Assembly (NCBI GenBank): GCA_964407285.1
Contig: CAYOVG010000004.1
Location: 1-60,084 of the forward strand
From: CAYOVG01 sp964407285
GTDB lineage: Bacteria > Desulfobacterota > Syntrophobacteria > Syntrophobacterales > Syntrophobacteraceae
Direction of reading: 5' to 3'
Length of the DNA: 60,084 bases
Positions 33,532-42,047 of the stretch are shown piece by piece (position 1 is the stretch's first letter; each line of letters starts with the position of its first letter). The notes under the pieces are model-generated. The model was not told the origin of the DNA. It saw only the letters and a program-made list of their open reading frames with translations, and made no database searches. A program made the translations under genes and the position numbers.

Positions 33532-34631
33532 GCGATATCGACGGTGCGGGCGGTTATGCCGCAGACGATGCTTTCGCCGGTGAGGCGGCTCGTGATGTAT
33601 CCGATCCCGAACTGGTTTCCTTTGCCGCGGAGCTTCTGGAGAAGCGGGGGGGGCTCGTGGAGGAGCACTCCGACGGGCTGGTCGCCCTGCTGCCCGGCGA
33701 TCTTGCCGGGGTCCTGGGGCTTCCGGAGGAAGCGCGGCTGGGCGGCGAGACCATGCCGCTCCTTTACGGCAGTCCCGTGCTCGACCGGCTCATCGGGCTC
33801 GCCACGGCGGAGATTCCGGTCGCCTACGGGCACATAGAGGTCCCGTATCTCAAGAAGGCGGGTTTCGAGCAGCTCATCGGGCAGGACCTCGTCTTCACGG
33901 ACGGGCAGGTCCGGGTGGGGAGCCGAGCCGAAGCCAGGACCACTTACATGATGCTGGTGTTCCACTACCTGGCCTTGAGCGACGAAAGGAAGGAAGGGCT
34001 GGTCCATGTTGCGGTCAACGAGGTGACCGGAGCGGTTATCCCGGAGCTGGAGGAGCGGTGGCGGGAGCATCCGGTGCAGTTCTTCGAGCCGGGCAAGGTG
34101 CCGCCCCATTTCCCCGTACGGCTGGAGCAGGCAGTTGCGAATGCGGGACGCAGGGCCAGGGAAGCGACCGAGGAGGAGCTTTCGGATTTTTTCGGCAGCA
34201 TGAGGCGCAGGCTGCACCGGGACGTGAAGCACACGCGGGAATACTACAACGCGCTCGGGACGGAGATGCGGGAGAGCCTCTCGCACCCCAACCTTACGGA
34301 AGCTCAGCGTCAGGAGCGCATGGCGAAGATAGGGGAGCTTCCCCGCGAGATGGAGCGTAAGATCTACGACCTGGAACAGAAGTACCGGGTGACGGTCGCC
34401 GTGAAGGCGTGCGCCGCCGTGCGGCTGCTCGTAAATGTCGCCCAGATCATGCTGGAGTTCAACTACCGCAAACTCCACCGCACGGTTCGCGTCATTTGGA
34501 ACCCGCTGACCCGCCGCCTCGACCCCCTCGTCTGCGAGCGTTGCTCTACGGCCACGACCCGCGTGCAGCCGGTCATCAGGGGATCGGCCGTCGAACTCCT
34601 GTGCTACGAGTGCGGCCGGAAGAGGGGATGA
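33528..34631 (+). CDS. Zinc-ribbon protein paired with the SNF2 helicase, unknown function
   Basis: A 367-residue protein that I do not recognise by name. Residues 1-130 are acidic and mixed alpha/beta; 180-290 are strongly helical with likely coiled coil (REATEEELSDFFGSMRRRLHRDVKHTREY..., ERMAKIGELPREMERKIYDLEQKY). The end has a four-Cys zinc ribbon, CERC...CYECG. It overlaps the helicase stop codon by four bases, so the two are translated together. The zinc ribbon suggests nucleic-acid or protein binding as a helicase partner. No other partner gene is visible downstream, only a DUF116 remnant. Confidence 0.8.
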   Translation: MSDIDGAGGYAADDAFAGEAARDVSDPELVSFAAELLEKRGGLVEEHSDGLVALLPGDLAGVLGLPEEARLGGETMPLLYGSPVLDRLIGLATAEIPVAYGHIEVPYLKKAGFEQLIGQDLVFTDGQVRVGSRAEARTTYMMLVFHYLALSDERKEGLVHVAVNEVTGAVIPELEERWREHPVQFFEPGKVPPHFPVRLEQAVANAGRRAREATEEELSDFFGSMRRRLHRDVKHTREYYNALGTEMRESLSHPNLTEAQRQERMAKIGELPREMERKIYDLEQKYRVTVAVKACAAVRLLVNVAQIMLEFNYRKLHRTVRVIWNPLTRRLDPLVCERCSTATTRVQPVIRGSAVELLCYECGRKRG

Positions 34632-34679
34632 TTTTCTGCCGCCGCGCCCACCCCCCCTGAGACGGTCGCCTCATTTTAA

Positions 34680-34970
34680 ATCGAGCGGAAAAGACTTTTC
34701 ACGAAGCTCGAGCGAGAGCATCCCGGCATCGGCGCCCTGGGGATCGCCTGCGTCCCGGAACCGGCGATGGGAATGAGGTTATGCAACAGTTTCGGCATTC
34801 CCGCGACCGGCATCCCGCTCGATGCGAACCGCTGCCGAAGGTGGATGGGCAAGGCCCGTGAGACTTCCTTCAGTATCGAGCAACTCGATAAGCTTTTGGC
34901 GTGGTTCGCCAATGGAAAGGTAAGGGCTTCTTCGCATCACGGTGGACTTTGCATGGGACCGGGTTTGTGC
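34680..34970 (+). pseudogene. Remnant of a DUF116-family gene
   Basis: The frame after the stop at 34677-34679 encodes GALGIACVPEPAMGMRLCNSFGIPATGIPLDANRCRRWMG and then TSFSIEQLDKLLA. This matches the conserved C-terminal end of DUF116 proteins (COG1852), including the paired Cys and the NRCxRWMG motif. The N-terminal half of the family is missing: no start or earlier conserved motif is found between the zinc-ribbon gene and this point. I read this as a truncated, decayed copy. Confidence 0.6.
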
Positions 34971-35083
34971 TTTAAATCGCGAAGTGAATTGACAATCCGC
35001 AATTCGCGGATTAGGTTTTAAGTATAAGTAATTATGAATAAAATTGAATGTGAAAATTAAATCGCCATAGAGAGGTGGACGCT

Positions 35084-35410
35084 ATGGATTCATCCGATAA
35101 GAACAGGCTCGAAATCGATATCACCAACCTGAGGGAACAAAGGCGGCCCCTGTGGATGAGTTCACTGGGTATCGACCACCCCGCGGACATGATCGGCGGT
35201 GGCGGTGACGTGTGGACTGACCGTCTGACCACCGAATGGCCCAGGTATACGGGCGAGGAAGTGCTGGAGGACGTTGCGCAGGGCCAGGAAGGTGTCAACG
35301 CCCAGGCTGCGGAGATGAAGGAATTCCCGCGGAAGAGCGAACTGACTCAGACTGTCGAGGAAGCCTTCCGTTTCGTTCATTCGAAGGAAAAACAAACCGG
35401 GAAACAATAA
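35084..35410 (+). CDS. Hypothetical protein, 108 residues
   Basis: I chose the ATG at 35084 because GAGAGGTGG lies five bases upstream. It is charged, with no membrane segment, and has no cysteine. No family was recognised. Sequence LEIDITNLREQRRPLWMSSLG and then AQAAEMKEFPRK suggests a small soluble protein. The upstream 50 bases are A+T-rich and may be its promoter. Confidence 0.55.
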   Translation: MDSSDKNRLEIDITNLREQRRPLWMSSLGIDHPADMIGGGGDVWTDRLTTEWPRYTGEEVLEDVAQGQEGVNAQAAEMKEFPRKSELTQTVEEAFRFVHSKEKQTGKQ

Positions 35411-35504
35411 ACGCCGGCGTGCCGGACCCGGCGAATTGATCCAATAATCGCTGTCCCGATGGTGGTAATGCTGAACAATACATTCTAAAACGCCAAGATG
35501 CGCC

Positions 35505-35528
35505 GTTCCCACGTTCCGGCGTGGGAAC
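35505..35528. repeat. REP-like hairpin 1 (GTTCCCACG...CGTGGGAAC)
   Basis: Nine-base arms, perfect match, six-base loop. A second copy follows 23 bases later. Confidence 0.7.
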
Positions 35529-35550
35529 AAACGGCCGGGCGGCACATTTG

Positions 35551-35580
35551 GTTCCCACGCCTCCCCCCCGACGTGGGAAC
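35551..35580. repeat. REP-like hairpin 2 (GTTCCCACG...CGTGGGAAC)
   Basis: Same arms as hairpin 1 with a longer, C-rich loop. The motif is known from many proteobacterial genomes as an interspersed palindrome. Confidence 0.7.
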
Positions 35581-35819
35581 ACACTCCTCTTCTTTCCCTC
35601 TTATTCAGTCAGTGCAAAACGATTCCATGCGCATGCAATAAGACGCGCCGTTTCCCTTTGCCGCTTCGCTTCCGGCCGTGTTTCCGCCGCGCCCCATGAG
35701 AGCGCTTCGGTGGTGAACAGTCCGTTATCCGTTGACGTCGAGGCCGCTCATAGTATGATCATCTGTCAGTCGTGACTCGACGCAACCCCGAAAAGCGTGA
35801 TTGGAAGGATGGACGATGT

Positions 35820-36647
35820 ATGGACGATGAGTCTTTCCGGCAGATCCTGCAGTTCTTCGATCTTTCCTGGAGCGGATACCGCAGGGTGCGCAAGGGAGTC
35901 AAAAAGCGCATGGCCCGGCACATGCAAGACTGCGGGTGTCGGGATGTGAAGAGCTACCTGGCTTTCATGGGGGAGGACCCGGAGGTCGTGGCGAAGGCCC
36001 GTGAGTTGCTCACGGTCTCCATAAGCCGCTTCTTTCGGGACCTCCGGCTCTGGCAGGTGATGGAGACGTATGTCGTCCCGAAGCTGGTGGTGGGGGCCGG
36101 TGTGATTGCCCCTCGGCCGATTCGAGCATGGTCGGCGGGATGTTCGTGCGGTGAAGAGGTGTACAGCCTGAGGATCGTGTGGGACCGGGCGGAAAAGAGG
36201 TCTCCGGGCATGCCGGCCCTGGAGGTGTGGGCCACGGATACGAATCCCGAAGTTCTGGAAAAGGCCGAGGCGGGAATCTACCCGCAAAGCAGCCTGGGGA
36301 ATCTCGATCCCGCCACCGTCGGCGACTGCTTCATCCCGGTTTCGGAAGGGCATGCGGAGGGCGCCGGGTTTGCGGTATCGGAAACCCTGAAACAGGGTAT
36401 CCACTGGCTCAGGCACGACTTCGTCTCGGAAGACCCGCCGAAAGCCGCTTTCGATCTCGTCTTCCTTCGCAACAACCTGCTCACATACTACGAACCGCCC
36501 GTCAAAATACGGGTGTTCACGCGTATAATGGAAACCCTGCGGCCTGGAGGTTTCCTCATTATCGGAAATAACGAAAGAATCCCCGTCGATGCGGCCGGTC
36601 TGAAACCCTGTCCGGGGTACAAATTTGCTTTCGAGAAAAGCTGTTGA
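35820..36647 (+). CDS. CheR-type methyltransferase (stand-alone)
   Basis: A 275-residue protein from MDDESFRQILQFF; AAGGATGG is upstream of this ATG. It has the N-terminal helical CheR domain (RVRKGVKKRMARHM), the SAM site RAWSAGCSCGEEVYSL and the FLRNNLLTYYEPP segment, which replaces the usual CRNVLIYF motif. The enzyme family methylates glutamates of chemoreceptors. No other che gene is near, so the target may be a different signalling protein. Its 3' end overlaps that of lpxK by 89 bases on the other strand. Confidence 0.88.
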   Translation: MDDESFRQILQFFDLSWSGYRRVRKGVKKRMARHMQDCGCRDVKSYLAFMGEDPEVVAKARELLTVSISRFFRDLRLWQVMETYVVPKLVVGAGVIAPRPIRAWSAGCSCGEEVYSLRIVWDRAEKRSPGMPALEVWATDTNPEVLEKAEAGIYPQSSLGNLDPATVGDCFIPVSEGHAEGAGFAVSETLKQGIHWLRHDFVSEDPPKAAFDLVFLRNNLLTYYEPPVKIRVFTRIMETLRPGGFLIIGNNERIPVDAAGLKPCPGYKFAFEKSC

Positions 36648-37758
36648 GGAGATGCGCGCAAAGAGAATCGGATTCCGGCCCGAAAGCCAGGTCCAGTTCC
36701 GCCGCCAGGGTGGCGGACCGGATATGAGAAGGCAGGCGGACCATATCCTTTTCCGTGGTGATGAGGAACCGCGCCCCGGTTCGCCGGACCGTGTCCATGA
36801 TGCGGGTGATATCCGACGGCCCGTAAAGATGATGGTCCGGGAAGGGGAGGGTGGCGCGGACGTTTATCCCCAGCCCTGCAAGCGCCCGAAAGAAGCTTTC
36901 GGGATGGGCTATGCCGGCGAATGCCGCCGCATTCCGTCCACGCAGGGCCTGCACCGGAACCAGCGGTCCGTCCGGGCCGGTCCTAAACCCCTTCAGCCGG
37001 TGGGTGCAGGCAAAGACGGGTTTCCGCGGGAAGCGTTCCCGCAACATGGCGCGGGTCGCTTCCGTCTTCTCCGGATCGTCGGCCCGCGTCAGGACGAAAG
37101 CATGCGCCCTGTCGAGGTGCTCGACCGGTTCGCGCAGGGGACCGAGGGGAAGGAGACGACCGTTGCCGAACGGCTTTTCCGCATCCAGGAGAACGATATC
37201 GAGGTCTCTGTGCAGCGCCAGGTGTTGGAAGCCGTCGTCCATCAGGAGCACTTCGGCCCCGGACTCCTCGATAGCCGCCCGACCGGAAAGGACCCTGCGC
37301 CTGCCCACCCATACGGGGACTCGAGGAAGCCCGCGGGCCATCAGAAGAGGCTCGTCGCCGAATGCCGCCACATCCACATCCGGTCGGGCTTCCTCACCCG
37401 AGGGTACACGGCAGACATCGTTTCCCCTCCTGCCGTATCCGCGGCTGAGAATCGCCGTCTTCTTACCCGACTCGCTCATGAAGCGGGCGAGCCACAGGGT
37501 AAAGGGGGTCTTTCCCGTTCCTCCCACCACGATGTTCCCCACGCTGATCACGAACGCCGGCAGGGTGCGTCGCTCGCGAAGAGCGCGTTCCTGGTCCCGG
37601 CCGAGCCCCAGGGCATAGAGCCTGGAAGCCGCCGCGAGCATCGAGCCCGGGCCCGGACGCCCGAATGGGGAGTCGGAAACGGGATCGTTCCACAGGCGCG
37701 TCACTTCGGCGGTGATGGTGTTCTTGAGTTCCCGGAGATCCGTTGTTATCAGCTTCAT
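36559..37758 (-). CDS. lpxK: Tetraacyldisaccharide 4'-kinase
   Basis: The 399-residue protein has the P-loop VGNIVVGGTGKTPFTLWLA, followed by LSRGYGRRG, GDEPLLMARGLPRVPVWVGRRR, LLMDDGFQHLALHRDLDIVLLDA and VRATLPFPDHHLYGPSDI, all of LpxK type. It phosphorylates the lipid A disaccharide precursor at the inner membrane. The C-terminus is about 30-40 residues longer than usual, and that extension is the part overlapping cheR. It is located away from other LPS genes of the window. Confidence 0.93.
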   Translation of the reverse strand: MKLITTDLRELKNTITAEVTRLWNDPVSDSPFGRPGPGSMLAAASRLYALGLGRDQERALRERRTLPAFVISVGNIVVGGTGKTPFTLWLARFMSESGKKTAILSRGYGRRGNDVCRVPSGEEARPDVDVAAFGDEPLLMARGLPRVPVWVGRRRVLSGRAAIEESGAEVLLMDDGFQHLALHRDLDIVLLDAEKPFGNGRLLPLGPLREPVEHLDRAHAFVLTRADDPEKTEATRAMLRERFPRKPVFACTHRLKGFRTGPDGPLVPVQALRGRNAAAFAGIAHPESFFRALAGLGINVRATLPFPDHHLYGPSDITRIMDTVRRTGARFLITTEKDMVRLPSHIRSATLAAELDLAFGPESDSLCAHLLNSFSRKQICTPDRVSDRPHRRGFFRYFR

Positions 37759-38001
37759 ACAGTTTGGAATAGAAACAGTCGCGGTTTTCGACCCTCAATT
37801 TCTCATGAACGTCGTCGGATACTCTGATGCTTTACGAATGAATCATTTCATGGATACAATAGGCGCGAGAACAATGCAAGACCGTCGTCGGCTTCCTCGG
37901 ATGGTTTCTCCTTTTGGATGGAATATCGGGACGCCATGCGGTTTCCGCCGTTTCTCCAGTGATGGCCGTTCTTTATCGATGATGGATTCTTTTTTCGGAT
38001 A

Positions 38002-39816
38002 ATGCCCATGGTTTTCGGTTCGTTACGTCCGCTACGCATGTCGAGGGTCTCTCCGTGGCTCGTCGTTGGGCCGGTGTGCATACTTGCCGGCGTGATGGCG
38101 ATCCTGGCCTTCAGGAATATCCAGCGCGAAAGGGAGCACATGGTCAGGACGCTCCTGTCGGAAGCCAGGATACTTATGCGCTCCCTGGAGGCCGTCAGCC
38201 GCACGGCCATGATGCGCATGGGATGGGGGCGAAACCAGATCCAGTTGCTCATGGAGGAGGCCGCGCGGCAGCCGGACGTGCTCTATGTCGCCCTGGTGGG
38301 GCCCGGTGGACAAATCGCGGCCCACAGCCGTTCCGAGTTGGTGGGGAGGGCGTCCGCCCACGACGTTCCACGTTCCGGCGCGCTGGAATACAGGTTTGTG
38401 GGTGAGGATGACGGCAGGACGTTCCAGGTCAGCCGCCCCTTTCAGGTCGAGCGCGGGCGCCAGGGGCAGCCGGGGCACGGGCGCATGGGCATGGGGCGGC
38501 ATGGACGTCCGGAACGTGCGGAACAGGAGGCTTCGCAGGCAGGACGCGGGGTACAGCGGCAGCGCGGCGGCGATGCCGGTTCCGCCTGCATGTTTTTCCC
38601 GGCGGACCCTGCTTCCGGGGGTCGCCTGGAAGACGATCTCTACATCGTGGTCGGTCTGGACCCCGAACCATTTGAATCCTCGATAAATCGGGATCTGCAA
38701 AATATGGGGCTCCTGTTCGGACTGCTTTTCGCCGGAGGGGTCGCCGGCTTCCTTGCCCTGAGTTGGGCCGCCGGGTACCATTCGGTGCGTCGTTCCTTGC
38801 AGGACATGGAAGCTTTCACCTCGACCCTCGTGAACGAGATGCCCGTCGGACTTCTGGCCACGGACCTCGGCGGGAGCGTGCGGAAGACGAACGCCGCCGC
38901 CCGCGCCATGCTTCACCGCGATGTCGAACCCGGCGCGGCTATCGATTCGTTTCCATCGTTTCTTTCCCTGGCGCGCCAGTTGGAAACCGGAGAAGCGGTC
39001 GTGGGAGAGGAGATCCACTGTCGGGCGGACGGGAACCACGGCATTCCGTTGCTTGTGAATGCGGCGCTCATTCGCGACGGCAGACGCGAGCCGGTGGGAT
39101 ATGTCTTTCTCTTTTCCGACCTCAGCAATGTGAAGCAACTGGAGGAGCAGCTCCGGCGCAGCGAGCGCCTGGCCGCGCTGGGAAGGCTCGCCTCCGGGGT
39201 GGCCCACGAGATCCGCAATCCACTCAGCTCCATCAAGGGATTTGCCGAAATCCTGGCCGGCAAGGCCGCCGGGGACCCGGAGGCCGGGAAGATCGCCCGG
39301 GTCATGCAACAGGAGGTGGAGCGGCTGAATCGCGTCATCACGGAACTTCTCGACTTTGCCCGTCCCATCGAACTGCACAAGCGGGTCGTCTCCTGCGCGG
39401 AATTGCTCGAGCATTCGGTTCGGCTCGTGGAGCGGGATGCGCAGCTCCAGGGCGTGAGGATCGAATCCGGCGTGGTTCCCGCGGACCTCCAGGCGGAAGT
39501 GGACCCGGACCGCTTCTCCCAGGTGTTGTTGAACCTGCATCTCAACGCCCTGCAGGCCATGGAGGGGGGAGGAAGCCTCGATGTCGGCGTCCGGCGGGAA
39601 TCGGGGCATGTTGTCTGGACGATAGCCGATTCCGGTCCGGGCATCGCCCCCGAGAGTCTGCCGCACATTTTCGATCCGTATTACACGACGAAACCTCGGG
39701 GCGTGGGGCTCGGACTCGCCGTTGTACACAAACTGGTGGAAGCCCACAACGGAGACATCGAGGTGGCCAGTACTCCGGGCCGGGGGACGACATTTACGTT
39801 GCGGCTGCCGGGGTGA
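38002..39816 (+). CDS. Sensor histidine kinase, ZraS/HydH-like
   Basis: The 604-residue protein has two membrane helices (about 16-36 and 230-255) flanking a periplasmic sensor domain. A PAS-like domain (about 270-380) is followed by HisKA with GVAHEIRNPLSSIKG (phospho-His) and HATPase (NLHLNALQAM, DSGPGIAP, GVGLGLAVVHKLV). The sensor contains an insert of about 45 residues rich in Gly, Arg, Met, His and Gln (near 150-195), not seen in typical members. It sits 28 bases upstream of the NtrC-type regulator gene, which makes them a two-component pair, like zinc-responsive ZraSR. No clear ribosome binding site precedes the chosen ATG. Confidence 0.9.
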   Translation: MPMVFGSLRPLRMSRVSPWLVVGPVCILAGVMAILAFRNIQREREHMVRTLLSEARILMRSLEAVSRTAMMRMGWGRNQIQLLMEEAARQPDVLYVALVGPGGQIAAHSRSELVGRASAHDVPRSGALEYRFVGEDDGRTFQVSRPFQVERGRQGQPGHGRMGMGRHGRPERAEQEASQAGRGVQRQRGGDAGSACMFFPADPASGGRLEDDLYIVVGLDPEPFESSINRDLQNMGLLFGLLFAGGVAGFLALSWAAGYHSVRRSLQDMEAFTSTLVNEMPVGLLATDLGGSVRKTNAAARAMLHRDVEPGAAIDSFPSFLSLARQLETGEAVVGEEIHCRADGNHGIPLLVNAALIRDGRREPVGYVFLFSDLSNVKQLEEQLRRSERLAALGRLASGVAHEIRNPLSSIKGFAEILAGKAAGDPEAGKIARVMQQEVERLNRVITELLDFARPIELHKRVVSCAELLEHSVRLVERDAQLQGVRIESGVVPADLQAEVDPDRFSQVLLNLHLNALQAMEGGGSLDVGVRRESGHVVWTIADSGPGIAPESLPHIFDPYYTTKPRGVGLGLAVVHKLVEAHNGDIEVASTPGRGTTFTLRLPG

Positions 39817-39844
39817 GCACGGGGCCGTGAACGAGGAGTAAGTG

Positions 39845-41284
39845 ATGCCGAAAAAGCCTCTGCCGCTGGTGCTGGTGGTGGACGATGATGACGGGCACCG
39901 TTTGATGTTGAAAACGCTCCTGGGAGACTGGGGATACAGGATAGAAGAAGCCGAGGACGGGCGGGCCGCGGCGGAATTCGTCCGTCGGAAAGCCGTGGAC
40001 CTGGTGCTCATGGACATGCGCATGTCCCGCATGGACGGGATTGAGGCAACCAGGGAAATCCATCGGTACAACCCCGTCATTCCCATCCTCATCATGACCG
40101 CGTACTCCTCCATCCCCACCGCCGTGGATGCGCTCAAGGCGGGGGCGTACGACTACCTGACCAAACCGCTCGATTTCGATGCGCTCAGGCTCGTTATGGA
40201 GCGGGCGTTGGAGCACGTTCACCTTCAGAGGGAGAACGAGGGGCTGAAACGGCGACTGGCTTGCCTGCAGATGCCCGCCATCGTGGGGAACGGACCGGCG
40301 ATGAGGAGCCTGCTCGATATGGTGTCGCTGGTTGCGCCGTCCGAAGCCACGGTCCTCATCACTGGAGAAAGCGGGACGGGAAAGGGGCTGATAGCCAGGG
40401 CCATCCACGCCAATAGTCCCCGGAGCGGGAAGCCGCTGGTGGAAGTCAACTGCGCCGCGATTCCGGAGACACTCATGGAATCCGAGCTGTTCGGCCATGA
40501 GAAGGGGGCCTTCACGGGGGCCGTCCGCCTGCGTCCCGGACGCTTTTTCCAGGCGCACGAGGGCGCGTTGTTTCTGGACGAAATCGGGGAACTCACGCTT
40601 TCCATGCAGGCCCGGCTCCTCAGGGTGTTGCAGGAGGGGGAGATTCAGCGCGTGGGGAGCGATGCGTCCATTCCCGTGGACGTGCGAGTGTTGGCCGCCA
40701 CGAATCGCAATCTGCAGTCGATGGTGGCGGAAGGCGCGTTTCGTGAGGACCTCTACTACCGGTTGAACGTGGTGACCCTGGAATGTCCCGCCCTGCGGGA
40801 CCGCAAGGAGGACATTCCCGAACTCGCCCGGCATTTCCGGGAGCGCTTCGCGGAGAAGAACCACAAAATCGTCAAGGGAATAACGCCGCAGGCGATGGAT
40901 CTTCTCTTGAGACATACGTGGCCCGGGAATGTGCGGGAACTGGAAAACGCCGTCGAGCGGGCCGTTATCCTGCTCCGGGGCGAATACATCACACCCGGCG
41001 ATTTGCCCCTGGCGCTTCAGCAGCTTTGCGGAACGGATGACGCCTCGTGCGAGCCTCCCGTGACGGGCGGCGTGGATGCGAGCGCCGTGGGAACGGGGAC
41101 CGTGGGGTCGCGCGCCGTGGGTACGGATATCACTTTGGCGGAAGCGGAGAGGCAATTCATACTCCAGGTGCTGGAGGAGACGCGCGGAAACAAGAGCGAA
41201 GCCGCGCGGCGTCTCGGCATAACCCGGCGCACGCTGCAGCTCAAACTGCGCAAGTACGATGAGGAGGATGCCGGAAGCCGCTGA
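39845..41284 (+). CDS. Sigma-54-dependent response regulator, ZraR/NtrC-like
   Basis: I chose the ATG at 39845, with AGGAG six bases upstream. The 479-residue protein has a receiver (VLVVDDDDGHR, phospho-Asp in LVLMDMRMSRMDG, Lys in LTKPLD), an AAA+ domain with ITGESGTGKGLIARAIH, the GAFTGA loop that contacts sigma-54 (HEKGAFTGAVRLRPG), LFLDEIGEL and a Fis-type HTH (NKSEAARRLGITRRTLQLKL). The receiver pairs with the ZraS-like kinase directly upstream. Confidence 0.94.
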   Translation: MPKKPLPLVLVVDDDDGHRLMLKTLLGDWGYRIEEAEDGRAAAEFVRRKAVDLVLMDMRMSRMDGIEATREIHRYNPVIPILIMTAYSSIPTAVDALKAGAYDYLTKPLDFDALRLVMERALEHVHLQRENEGLKRRLACLQMPAIVGNGPAMRSLLDMVSLVAPSEATVLITGESGTGKGLIARAIHANSPRSGKPLVEVNCAAIPETLMESELFGHEKGAFTGAVRLRPGRFFQAHEGALFLDEIGELTLSMQARLLRVLQEGEIQRVGSDASIPVDVRVLAATNRNLQSMVAEGAFREDLYYRLNVVTLECPALRDRKEDIPELARHFRERFAEKNHKIVKGITPQAMDLLLRHTWPGNVRELENAVERAVILLRGEYITPGDLPLALQQLCGTDDASCEPPVTGGVDASAVGTGTVGSRAVGTDITLAEAERQFILQVLEETRGNKSEAARRLGITRRTLQLKLRKYDEEDAGSR

Positions 41285-41521
41285 AGGCTGCCGGCCGCGG
41301 GGCATGCAATAATTGGTGGATTCCCGTGGTTGCGGGGAGTACGGGCCTGACGGTCCGGGCAGGCGGATGCACTGCGCGTATTACGGTCTCGGAAAGCCTG
41401 CAAATCGCGGTTGCCGATTGCTCTGAAAAGAAAATAGCCTTAAAATCACTTTCGCATGATATACTGTTTGATATCCTAACTTGCATTGACAATTGAGGTG
41501 ATTACCATTTCGGGAGATCCT

Positions 41522-41722
41522 ATGAACGAGTTCGACAAGTCCAAACACATGGCGGAGAGGCATTTTCGGAAAGATGTCGGTGGATTCAGACAGAGAAGGC
41601 GCCTCGAACTGGAAGATCTGCTGAAAACAGAACGCGAAAAGGCCGAAGATCTTCAGGATCATGAAAAAATCGCGTGGCTCCAGGAGGAGTTGAACCGGAT
41701 CGAAGGAGAGGAACATTCGTAA
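41522..41722 (+). CDS. Small charged hypothetical protein, 66 residues
   Basis: GGGAG lies five bases before the ATG. The protein is very hydrophilic and helical (RQRRRLELEDLLKTEREKAEDLQDHEKIAWLQEELNRI), likely coiled coil. I do not recognise a family. Confidence 0.55.
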   Translation: MNEFDKSKHMAERHFRKDVGGFRQRRRLELEDLLKTEREKAEDLQDHEKIAWLQEELNRIEGEEHS

Positions 41723-42047
41723 GGGCCGATTGCGTTTCGGTAGATTTCGATTTGCTTTGCTTCGGGAGTTCCCTTCCCGTTGCGATGGGGACCGTTCATT
41801 GTAGTTTTCAGAAGATGCTCGCCAGTTTGCGCTTCAATGAGCTTTCGCGAGAAAGAACGAATGTCTGCGGGCCTAACGGCATTTTGGGATCGATGTCTCG
41901 ATTTCGATGAGCCGATGCTTGATGCCGTACGGGGTCCGTGCTTATCCGGTGTCTGGAAATGCCGGATAGGGCTCGTTCCTATCCGGTGTCGATCGTTCCG
42001 TATCCAGCATCTCTTTCTGTAATTTAAAGGAAATATAAGGAAATAGG
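41723..42047. other. Intergenic stretch with TATCCGG direct/inverted repeats
   Basis: TATCCGG (41943-41949) is followed by inverted CCGGATA (41962-41968) and a direct copy TATCCGGTGTC near 41980-41990. These could be an operator region for the M16 peptidase gene at 42048. No gene seen. Confidence 0.4.

Larger units (their letters stand above)
35411..35819. other. Intergenic stretch with REP-like hairpins
   Basis: Apart from the two hairpins listed separately I see no gene here. The open frame before CheR up to 35772 lacks a ribosome binding site. Confidence 0.5.
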
